DNA of 64,000 nucleotides from Planococcus citreus (GTDB taxonomy: Bacteria; Bacillota; Bacilli; Bacillales_A; Planococcaceae). Made by a program: the position numbers and the translations under genes. The notes below the pieces were generated by a model, which ran no database searches, was not told the origin of the DNA, and saw only the letters and a program-made list of their open reading frames with translations. This document shows, piece after piece, positions 34,068-41,597 of this stretch; the stretch's first letter is position 1, and the number at the start of each line of letters is the position of its first letter. The stretch is from positions 1,302,001 through 1,366,000 of the forward strand of contig NZ_RCCP01000001.1 in NCBI RefSeq assembly GCF_003664125.1. The letters run 5' to 3'.

Positions 34068-35092
34068 TCCAATTAGCGAAACGCGTCATCCGCCAGACCA
34101 TCAACGACAAGCGCAGCGTCATGCTCATCCTCGTCGCCCCGCTATTGATCTTGACCTTGGTCTATTTCCTGCTCGGCGATTCGGATTACGTCGCAACGGT
34201 CGCCATCGACCCGGACGCTGTTCCCGCTCCCGTCATCGATGCATTGGAACAGCAGGAACTCGAGCTGGTCGACATCACAGGCGACGAAGCCGATCAAGCA
34301 CTCGATTATTTGCAGCAGCACGAAGACGTCGACGCCGTTCTGCGCTTCCCGGAAAATTCGGGCATGGACATCACGCTGTACGAACCGTCGACAAAAGGTG
34401 CCACGGCGATAAGCGAAATCCAAGAAGCGATGGCGGACATCAACCCGACCGCCGAAGCTGAAGTCAGCTATGTTTACGGCACCCAGGACCAGACTTTATT
34501 CGATTCGCTCGGCTACGTCTTTCTCGCCTTGTTCTCGTTCTTTTTCGTGTTCATCATCTCCGCGATGGCACTCGTAAGGGAACGCAGCCGCGGCACGCTC
34601 GAACGCCTGATGATGACGCCGATCCGGCGCGGCGAAGTCATTGCCGGCTACACACTCGGCTACAGTGTTTTCGCCGTCATCCAAGCGATCATCATCGTCT
34701 TGTACGCGGTGTTCGTGCTACAGCTGAGCAATGAAGGGAACATCTTCTGGATCTTGCTGACGATGGTGCTGCTCGCCGTCACCGCCGTATCGTTCGGCGC
34801 CACCATTTCCATTTTTGCGGGCTCCGAACTGCAGGTCGTCCAGCTGATTCCGTTCACCATCATCCCGCAAGTGTTCTTCTCAGGGCTCATCCCGTTGGAC
34901 TTGATCCCGTACCACCTCGGCAATTTGTCGTATATCATGCCGATCTATTACGGTGCCGCTGCCATCAAAGGCATCATGGTCTACGGCGACGGGTTGTCGG
35001 ACATCTGGGGCTATCTCGCCGGGCTCACTGCTTACGCGCTCGTGCTGTATGTCATCAACACGCAAGCCTTGAAGAAATTTCGAAAACTATAG
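34064..35092 (+). CDS. ABC-2 exporter permease
   Basis: 342 residues. One N-terminal helix is followed by an extracytoplasmic domain of about 130 residues and then five helices near the C-terminus. The VRERSRGTLERLMMTPIRRGE loop is a standard ABC-2 feature. It has the topology of the YhgE/YhaP-like drug or lipid exporters. A strong terminator follows, which closes the two-gene operon. Confidence 0.9.
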   Translation: MIQLAKRVIRQTINDKRSVMLILVAPLLILTLVYFLLGDSDYVATVAIDPDAVPAPVIDALEQQELELVDITGDEADQALDYLQQHEDVDAVLRFPENSGMDITLYEPSTKGATAISEIQEAMADINPTAEAEVSYVYGTQDQTLFDSLGYVFLALFSFFFVFIISAMALVRERSRGTLERLMMTPIRRGEVIAGYTLGYSVFAVIQAIIIVLYAVFVLQLSNEGNIFWILLTMVLLAVTAVSFGATISIFAGSELQVVQLIPFTIIPQVFFSGLIPLDLIPYHLGNLSYIMPIYYGAAAIKGIMVYGDGLSDIWGYLAGLTAYALVLYVINTQALKKFRKL

Positions 35093-35129
35093 AAAAAAGC
35101 GGACGAAGCTGATGCCTCGTCCGCTTTTT
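35093..35129 (+). terminator. Terminator of the ABC exporter operon
   Basis: AAAAAAGCGGACGA, loop, TCGTCCGCTTTTT. Confidence 0.85.
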
Positions 35130-35144
35130 CCTGTATTCAAAAAC

Positions 35145-35501
35145 TTATTCCGCCCACAAGATCTGGTACGAGCCGCTCGGTTCTTGTTCCAAGCGGCAGT
35201 TATCGGACAGGATCGGCCGGAACGCTTCCACTTGCGCTTCATCCATGGAAATGCCGGACAGCCCAAATTCGGTCTCTGTGTAATCAAGATCCGCTTCCTG
35301 GTCGAATTTGATGCGCAACAGATTCTTCGCGCCGTTGATCGTCAAAAATTTCACTTGGTAGCCGTCACGGAATACCGCCTCAAGATCGCTTCCAAGCGAT
35401 GCGAAATTATCGTTTTTCAGAAGCTCGCCGATTTCTACGCCTTCCCGGCGAACCTTTTCGATGCGAATCGCATCCGGCATGGAAATTTTGGTCAATTTCA
35501 T
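35145..35501 (-). CDS. Small protein of unknown function
   Basis: 118 residues, soluble, with an acidic overall charge. AAAGAGGG precedes the ATG, and codon use fits the neighbours, so it is likely real. No motif is recognised; strands such as YQVKFLTINGAKNLLRIKF suggest a small alpha/beta domain. It is followed 75 bp later (upstream on the strand) by the metallo-hydrolase gene and may share its transcript. Confidence 0.7.
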   Translation of the reverse strand: MKLTKISMPDAIRIEKVRREGVEIGELLKNDNFASLGSDLEAVFRDGYQVKFLTINGAKNLLRIKFDQEADLDYTETEFGLSGISMDEAQVEAFRPILSDNCRLEQEPSGSYQILWAE

Positions 35502-35576
35502 ACTATCCCTCTTTCCGAATTTCTAGTGATGCACCCATTTTAGAAGAATGGCGCATGAATCTCAAATTGCGGGAAC

Positions 35577-36689
35577 TCATTGTTCCCACCAGCGTGCAGG
35601 CGTGTACGAATCGAGCGTTTCCAAAGAAAGCGTCTCGCCGATTTTTGGCGTCAGCAAGTCCACTCCCACACGCTTCGCTTCTTTTGATGCCCGCTCGATC
35701 GGATCGGTCCAGCTGTGAAATGCTAAAGTGAACGCCGCCCAGTGAACGAGCATCATCTTATCTCCATGAACGTCGAGCGCTGCCTGCACCGACTGCTCCG
35801 GCGCCATATGCGAAGTTTCCCAACGCGGGTCGTACTGGCCGCCTTCCATCAACACGAGGTCGAACGGGCCGTAACGTTCGCCAATTTCTTTGAAATGGCT
35901 GCCATAGCCGCCATCTCCGCTCGTGTAAAAACGGGTCTCGCTGCCAAGCACGATCCAGCCGCCCCACAAAGTCGAATTGCGATTGAACAAGCCGCGCCCT
36001 GAGAAATGCTGTGACGGCGTCAACACGAGCGTCAAGCCGTTAAACGCCGCTTCCTCCCACCAATCCAGTTCGGTGATGCGCGCCACTTCCACTCCCCAGC
36101 GCTCAAGATGCGTCCCGACGCCGAGCGGCACAAAGAAATGCCCCACTTTACTTTTCAGCGCACGGATCGATCCGTAATCCAAGTGGTCGTAATGGTCATG
36201 CGTCAGCAGCACCGCGTCGATTTCCGGCAGCCGCTCGACGATTTCCAGCCAGTCCATGCTATAGCGCGCGCTTCCCGCAAACGCCAAAGGAGATGCCCGT
36301 TTTCCGAGCATCGGATCGACGAACAGTTTGAGCCCGTCGATGCTCAATAAAAAGGTCGAATGGCCGAACCAAGTCACACTATCTTGCATGTTGTCGATGG
36401 CTTGCCAGTCAATGTCCGCTACAGGCAACTTCCCCAAAGGATTGCGCTGGACGTCACCAGTGAGCACGGAATCCCTCAGCATCGACAGGCCCTCTGACAT
36501 GCGAATGACGGGCTCTGTGGAATCCGCATTGGCGAATTTTCCTTCCCGGTAATTGCCCAGTCCCATAAAGCGGTCCCGCTGGCGCTTATCCGGGGTCGAC
36601 CCGAGCGGCGCGTAGAGCTTTAAAAAAGCGCCCGACAGAACGGAGACGGCCGCAGCGCCGGCAACTGAATACAACATCAATTTTTTCAT
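35577..36689 (-). CDS. MBL-fold metallo-hydrolase (NAPE-PLD/UlaG-like)
   Basis: 370 residues. A single N-terminal hydrophobic segment (residues 5-27) anchors it. The metal site is LLTHDHYDHL (about residue 165), with further ligands in TPSQHFSGRG and in MLVHWAAFTL. The WFGHSTFLL motif before it is typical of the group related to NAPE-hydrolysing phospholipase D and UlaG lactonase. Substrate unknown, possibly a phospholipid. GGAGGAG lies three bases before the ATG. Confidence 0.87.
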   Translation of the reverse strand: MKKLMLYSVAGAAAVSVLSGAFLKLYAPLGSTPDKRQRDRFMGLGNYREGKFANADSTEPVIRMSEGLSMLRDSVLTGDVQRNPLGKLPVADIDWQAIDNMQDSVTWFGHSTFLLSIDGLKLFVDPMLGKRASPLAFAGSARYSMDWLEIVERLPEIDAVLLTHDHYDHLDYGSIRALKSKVGHFFVPLGVGTHLERWGVEVARITELDWWEEAAFNGLTLVLTPSQHFSGRGLFNRNSTLWGGWIVLGSETRFYTSGDGGYGSHFKEIGERYGPFDLVLMEGGQYDPRWETSHMAPEQSVQAALDVHGDKMMLVHWAAFTLAFHSWTDPIERASKEAKRVGVDLLTPKIGETLSLETLDSYTPARWWEQ

Positions 36690-36949
36690 GGCTCCTCCAA
36701 TGTCGAAATGTATTTCACTGCAGCAAGCAGGATTCTCTGGTTTTCACCATAGCTTTATTTTCCCTCATTGGCTATCGGCTCAAACGGTTTTTTGCAGATT
36801 CTCATCTACTCTTGAAAACGCTGTACCATAAGAGAGAATTCATTTCCCGGTGCGCCAAAAGAAATCGAGCCCATTCCGTAAAAATTGATCTATTTCGCTT
36901 GCCGCTGCGTTCTATAAGCAAGAAGCAACTATAAGGAGGAGGAAATAAC

Positions 36950-37480
36950 ATGATCAACAAAAAATTCACTTTACTGCTCGCTGCCGGGATGCTGTCACTT
37001 GCTGCATGCGGTCAAGACGACGCTGCCAACGAAGAAGAAACGCAAGCTCCTGTACAAGAGGAAAGCACGGATACAGAAGAAATGCCGGAAGAAGAACCGA
37101 TGGAAGACATGGAAGAAGAAACGGAAGAAAATTCTACAGAAGAAGAGCCCGCTGAAGAGGAAGAACCTGCAGAAGAAGCCGAAAGCAGCGAACAGGCAAG
37201 TGCCCCTGAAGCTATGAGCGGCGAAGCTTCCAACTTATTGTCGAACGGGGAAATGACCAGCTTTGTGTTCAATGAAGCCGGGGAATACGCGGTCTACTGC
37301 GAACCGCATCCAGTGATGCAAATGACGGTCATCGTCGAAGAAGGCGCAGAAGCGATGGATAAAGTCTCCGTCGACATCGCCGATTATGAATTCGGCGAAG
37401 CCACGATCACCGTCGCCCCGGGCACAACCATTGAATGGACCAATCAAGACCAAGTGCAGCACAATGTCGCTTTTGAATAA
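36950..37480 (+). CDS. Cupredoxin-like lipoprotein with apparently permuted copper motif
   Basis: 176 residues. The lipobox LSLAAC (Cys about 20) is followed by a low-complexity E/P/T-rich linker (about 25-80). The folded part then reads GEYAVYCEPHPVM, the C-terminal type-1 copper motif (Cys, His, Met), and only after it DYEFGEATITVAPGTTIEWTNQ and QHNVAFE, the usual N-terminal half with the other His. All four ligands are present but in reversed halves. It may transfer electrons or store copper outside the cell. AGGAGGAGG precedes the start. Confidence 0.78.
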   Translation: MINKKFTLLLAAGMLSLAACGQDDAANEEETQAPVQEESTDTEEMPEEEPMEDMEEETEENSTEEEPAEEEEPAEEAESSEQASAPEAMSGEASNLLSNGEMTSFVFNEAGEYAVYCEPHPVMQMTVIVEEGAEAMDKVSVDIADYEFGEATITVAPGTTIEWTNQDQVQHNVAFE

Positions 37481-37494
37481 AACTCTTTTACACA

Positions 37495-37538
37495 AAAACA
37501 GCACGGACACTGGGATTCCCAGTGTCCGTGCTGTTTTT
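37495..37538 (+). terminator. Terminator of the cupredoxin-like gene
   Basis: AAAAACAGCACGGACACTGG and its complement, ending in TTTTT; one of the longest stems in the window. Confidence 0.88.
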
Positions 37539-37758
37539 CATGAGAACTTTTCTATAGAAAGGCGCTGGCTGGTACTGCCTCGAATCAAGTTCGACACCTG
37601 TTAGAGAATCGGAATATCGGAATTCTCCCCGCATGCAATGTAAATTATTGGTACAATAAATAAAAGTGGAGGATATTTCTTCTTTCATTCACCGCTACGT
37701 ATCATTTGAAACCGATAAAACCTTAACGAATACCATACAACTAGAGGAGTGTCTCCAA

Positions 37759-38769
37759 TTGAAAAAGAACATGAACTATTTAATCGTTCTGCTACTGGCT
37801 GTCTTTATGGCCGGTTGTACAGAAACAGAACAAACGGCAACTTCAGAAACCGCGGTACAAGAAGAAGCCGCTGTTGAAACGGAAGCGCCGGAAGAAGTGG
37901 AAGCCGACACCGAAGCGACAGAAGCAAGCAACGAGGAAGAAACTGCCGCAAGTGACACGGAACAAGCCGACACGACGGTTGAAGAAGCCGACGCAGAGGC
38001 ACCAGCCGCGGAACCTGTGGATGAACAATTCGAAGGATACGAACTCGTTGAAGTGGACGGCGGCGATCTGTCCGGACACCGCGAAGCGAACACCGTTGTG
38101 TCCGTCGGCTACGGCGACCGCGAATATTGGGCGTTCACGAATGAACACGGCCAATTAGAGCGCGTCGTTGCGGACGAAATTGTGTTGCAAGATGACACGA
38201 GTGAAGCTGTATTAGATTCCGGCCGCTATTATTCCGACGAAGCCAAAGTGCCAGGCGTCGAAAGCGACATCTTGGACGAAGGGCACGTCATCGCCGATTC
38301 ACTCGGCGGCGTCTCGAACGCCTATAACATCACCCCGCAAGAAAGCACGCTCAACCGCCACGGCGACCAGGCGTATATGGAAGATGTCATTCGCGATGCA
38401 GGCGGCGCCACAGATTTTGAAGCCATCATCACCTATCCCGATACCGAAACGCAAGTGCCTTCCAGCTACCAATACAGCTACACCGTCAGAGGCAACGAAG
38501 TGGTCGACACCTTCGATAACGTCAACCCCGATGAAGTCAACGCCTCCCTCGGCTTGACCGACAGCGAACCTGCAGAAGCGGAAGCAAGCGCTCCGGAAAC
38601 GAGCAGTACAGCGGCAAGCGGTGACGTCTCGAGCGTCGACGCCAACGGCAACGGGCAAGTGACGATCCAAGAAGCGAAAGACGCCGGCTTCACCATGCCC
38701 ATCATGAGCGATCATTGGTTGTATCCGCATATGCGCGATAACGATAATGATGGGATGGTTGGGGAATAA
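37759..38769 (+). CDS. Secreted lipoprotein nuclease (DNA/RNA non-specific endonuclease) with Ca-binding tail
   Basis: 336 residues. It starts with TTG, nine bases after GAGGAG. The lipobox FMAGC (Cys about 17) is followed by an E/A/T-rich linker. The nuclease core reads DEGHVIADSLGG, then NAYNITPQ and LNRHGD, matching Endonuclease_NS_2 with Glu where Arg is common (DRGH). The C-terminus has DANGNGQVTIQEA and DNDNDGMVGE, a calcium-binding region known from Bacillus extracellular nucleases. It degrades environmental DNA or RNA at the cell surface. The acidic linker echoes that of the preceding lipoprotein. Confidence 0.87.
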   Translation: MKKNMNYLIVLLLAVFMAGCTETEQTATSETAVQEEAAVETEAPEEVEADTEATEASNEEETAASDTEQADTTVEEADAEAPAAEPVDEQFEGYELVEVDGGDLSGHREANTVVSVGYGDREYWAFTNEHGQLERVVADEIVLQDDTSEAVLDSGRYYSDEAKVPGVESDILDEGHVIADSLGGVSNAYNITPQESTLNRHGDQAYMEDVIRDAGGATDFEAIITYPDTETQVPSSYQYSYTVRGNEVVDTFDNVNPDEVNASLGLTDSEPAEAEASAPETSSTAASGDVSSVDANGNGQVTIQEAKDAGFTMPIMSDHWLYPHMRDNDNDGMVGE

Positions 38770-38807
38770 AGTTAGGTGCAGTGATTTCAACTGAAAATGA
38801 GCACCGG

Positions 38808-38835
38808 AAAACACTGAGATCGTTTCAGTGTTTTT
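38808..38835 (+). terminator. Terminator of the nuclease gene
   Basis: AAAACACTGA, loop, TTCAGTGTTTTTT. Confidence 0.75.
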
Positions 38836-38933
38836 TCTTTGCGGAAAAACGCAAAAAAGCACCGCTCCAGGCGATGCTTTTGCCGTTTCGTATTCAATTA
38901 TCCGCTGGCAATCAATTTCACATATTGCCGCTC

Positions 38934-39368
38934 TTAAATCTTCTTCCAATCATGCGCACCCTTCGCCCAGCCGCCGATCGCGACACCCATCGCAATCAAG
39001 GGCGACGCGAATTCCACATCTTCCATCACCAAGTACTGGTGGCCGAGCGGCATCAGTTTCCCCGACAGCAACAGCTCTTCCCGCAGCTTCAAATAACGCT
39101 TCGGGCATTTCGGCGTGGTCGTGCCTGCAAACTTCGAGCCGCGCTGCACGACAAACTGCTCTCCTTGGTAAAACCCGCTCGCATCCGTCCCGCGTTTTGA
39201 CGTGATGAAGAACAATTCCGGCGGGGTCTCATGATAAAGCTTCACCATCCCGCTATCGAACGGATCGATCGCCTGCTCTTCCCCCGTCGCCGGATCCACC
39301 TCAAAAAAGCGGTACACTTCGCCAAACTCCGGATGCTCAATCGCCGCAACAAAAAACTCCTTTTCCAT
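38934..39368 (-). CDS. DUF4357-domain protein
   Basis: 144 residues. The C-terminal half matches DUF4357: GSKFAGTTTPKCPKRYLKLRE, then LPLGHQYLVMEDVEFASPLI and GGWAKGAHDWKK. The N-terminal half (FFVAAIEHPEFGEVYRFFEV) is not recognised. DUF4357 often sits with restriction or GIY-YIG-type nucleases, though this copy stands alone. AGGAGGAAGG precedes the ATG at 39368. It lies at the left edge of the defence-like island but has normal GC, so it may not belong to it. Confidence 0.78.
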   Translation of the reverse strand: MEKEFFVAAIEHPEFGEVYRFFEVDPATGEEQAIDPFDSGMVKLYHETPPELFFITSKRGTDASGFYQGEQFVVQRGSKFAGTTTPKCPKRYLKLREELLLSGKLMPLGHQYLVMEDVEFASPLIAMGVAIGGWAKGAHDWKKI

Positions 39369-39707
39369 CAGCCTTCCTCCTATTCTAAGAAAATTGCCTT
39401 TCATCTCTTAGATAGATGGCAACTGCGAAAAAGGAGACAGGATTGTGAAAGTTTTTTAAAAAAGTTTGCTGTGAGTTTTGGAAGAGCCGAAGCAGCAGTG
39501 TTTCCATTGAAGTTTTACTGCTTTAGTAACGACTGGACGCGCTGCGGGTCGAAGCCAAGAACCCACTCGCCGTTGATGTTCTTCTACAAGGCACTGTCTT
39601 TTTTTTATATTCCACAAAATATAGTATGTTAATATGACATTAATAAATTATTTCATAATTACTAAATGTTACTAAAATTAAAATTGAAGGTGACGGTGAA
39701 TATTAAC
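39369..39707. other. 339-base gap at the island's left edge
   Basis: It holds a glutaredoxin-like C-terminal remnant (39515-39583), followed by an abrupt change to AT-rich sequence from about 39590 on. No intact gene is seen. Confidence 0.6.
39515..39583 (-). pseudogene. C-terminal remnant of a glutaredoxin-like gene
   Basis: The minus strand reads KNINGEWVLGFDPQRVQSLL and then KQ-stop with host-like codon use. The phrase resembles the end of glutaredoxin/NrdH-like proteins. A TAG stops the frame just upstream and no start codon is available. The fragment ends where the AT-rich island sequence begins, which suggests truncation by insertion. Confidence 0.5.
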
Positions 39708-41555
39708 ATGATTAGCTCGGAAATCAAGGATATTACAAGCGTTTTCAATAATAACACAACGTATGAAATACCAGACTTTCAGCGCGACTTTGTTTGGGGA
39801 GAAGATGAAGTTAGACAATTATTTAGAGACTTTCATGAAGATACCGATAGATTTCAAATTGATATTAAAGAATCCGATGGGTACTTACTCGGGAATATTG
39901 TTTTAATTGAAGATAAAGAACATCCGAATAAAAAAATTGTAATTGATGGTCAACAGCGTCTAACCACACTTTCACTTTTGTACAAAGCGATGGAAGCTCT
40001 CTTATTTGATAAAATGAAAAACTCCACTGGAGAAGACCAAACTAAATGGGCTATGAGAGGCAGCGACTTTAAAAAAGGCTATGGAATAATTAACGAAGAG
40101 TTTGCTATCGAAGCTCTAAAAATTCAACACCATCCTAGTTTAAAGTTCGGTAGCTCGTATCGCTCAATTGTTAACGGTGAAAACTCTAGTGAGCAAGAAG
40201 CTGAGAGTCCCTCTGACAAAAAAATTAATGAAGTATATGAAATTATTGAAGAAGAAATAGTAGGGTTAAATGAAATTCAACTTTCAAAATTCGTTTCGTA
40301 TATTAAGACTAAGGTTATGCTGATTGTCACTACAGCCCCTAATTTATCCAAAGCATTTCAGCTTTTTGAAATCCTTAATAATCGCGGTAAGGACTTAGAA
40401 CCTTTAGATCTAATCAAAAATTTATTATTAAAGAGTTTAACTGCTTCAAACTATTCGGAATTAGATCGGGAGCTATTTAATGAGAATTGGAAACAATTCA
40501 CTATAAACCTGGAAATCACTCCAAAAAGGAAGATTGAATCCTCTACATTTTTAAAACACTATTTAATAGGAACCATAGGTAAAAATGAGGGGAAAGATAA
40601 ATTATTTAAACATTTTCTGGAATTAAAATTAAACTCTAAGGAAGTAATAGATTTAGTTAAAGATTTCAGACGTGTTTCGAAAATTTATGGAGATATTGAG
40701 AGGAAAGCTTATGATTCGTTTATAGATGATTCTCTTAAGATGTATATTTTATTTGAGTTACTGAAACTTCGCCAAGCCCATACAATGCTAATTCCTTTTT
40801 ACGCGGAATCAAATGAAACAAAAGAAATAGTTGTCGATCTTGCTATTCGGTTAAGTTCTAGTGTTATATTTTCATACACCCAAACTAACTATATCGAAGC
40901 TGAAATTCCTGCTTTAGTTAAAGAATATTATAAGAATAAGAAGAATAAAGGTAATGAATTCGCTCTACAAACATTTATTGACAGATTAGAAATTAAAATC
41001 ACTGAAAAGGCTAAATTAGCTCGTGAAGCCATTAGTACTAGAAAATTTGAAAATAACAAAGGTGACTATAATAAAAAAGGCATTGACTTGCTGAAATTCA
41101 TAGAACTGTACGGACAGGGCAACATCCTTATTAAATCACCTGCTCCAAATAAACGTTTAACACTAGAACATATACTGCCGAGAACATTGAGGGATGAGGA
41201 AGTTCGAATGGCCGGATTCCAAAATACAGGAGAGTTTAAAGAATTCATAAACCGAATTGGTAATTTAGCTATTGTTTACAACACGGATAACTCTCATTTG
41301 TCTAATAAAAATTTTTCCCAGAAAAAAACTGTTTTTGCAGACACAGACTTTTTAACAACAAAGTCATTAGCAGGAGATCTTACCACCCATATAAAAGATG
41401 GAAAAGATAGCAAGCTAGTAAATCAAATCAATGAGAATATTGCTGTCTATACTAGTGAAGATTCGAGTATATATTGGACTAAAGAACTTATTGACGAAAG
41501 ATCTGCTAAGATCGCTTCATATTTGGAAAAAATACTTACTAAAGAAGTAAAGTAG
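39708..41555 (+). CDS. GmrSD-like DUF262/DUF1524 protein (putative type IV restriction)
   Basis: 615 residues. The N-terminal DUF262 domain has YEIPDFQRDFVWGEDEV, LLGNIVLIED and IDGQQRLTTL, the NTP-binding part. The C-terminal DUF1524 domain has an HNH-like LEHILPRTL, RIGNLAIVYNTDNS and NKNFSQKK, the nuclease part. GmrSD enzymes cleave phage DNA with modified cytosines; related fused proteins are common in defence islands. The gene is strongly AT-rich compared with the ~48-50% GC of its surroundings, indicating recent transfer. GGTGA precedes the ATG at 39708, which also begins the conserved domain. Confidence 0.85.
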   Translation: MISSEIKDITSVFNNNTTYEIPDFQRDFVWGEDEVRQLFRDFHEDTDRFQIDIKESDGYLLGNIVLIEDKEHPNKKIVIDGQQRLTTLSLLYKAMEALLFDKMKNSTGEDQTKWAMRGSDFKKGYGIINEEFAIEALKIQHHPSLKFGSSYRSIVNGENSSEQEAESPSDKKINEVYEIIEEEIVGLNEIQLSKFVSYIKTKVMLIVTTAPNLSKAFQLFEILNNRGKDLEPLDLIKNLLLKSLTASNYSELDRELFNENWKQFTINLEITPKRKIESSTFLKHYLIGTIGKNEGKDKLFKHFLELKLNSKEVIDLVKDFRRVSKIYGDIERKAYDSFIDDSLKMYILFELLKLRQAHTMLIPFYAESNETKEIVVDLAIRLSSSVIFSYTQTNYIEAEIPALVKEYYKNKKNKGNEFALQTFIDRLEIKITEKAKLAREAISTRKFENNKGDYNKKGIDLLKFIELYGQGNILIKSPAPNKRLTLEHILPRTLRDEEVRMAGFQNTGEFKEFINRIGNLAIVYNTDNSHLSNKNFSQKKTVFADTDFLTTKSLAGDLTTHIKDGKDSKLVNQINENIAVYTSEDSSIYWTKELIDERSAKIASYLEKILTKEVK

Positions 41556-41556
41556 A

Positions 41557-41594
41557 CTACAAGAAAAGCAGCCGGCCGGCTGCTTTTCTTGTAG
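41557..41594. terminator. Bidirectional terminator, perfect palindrome
   Basis: A 38-base perfect palindrome (CTACAAGAAAAGCAGCCGG and its reverse complement) followed by TTTTTAA, between the convergent DUF262 and helicase genes. Confidence 0.85.
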
Positions 41595-41597
41595 TTT

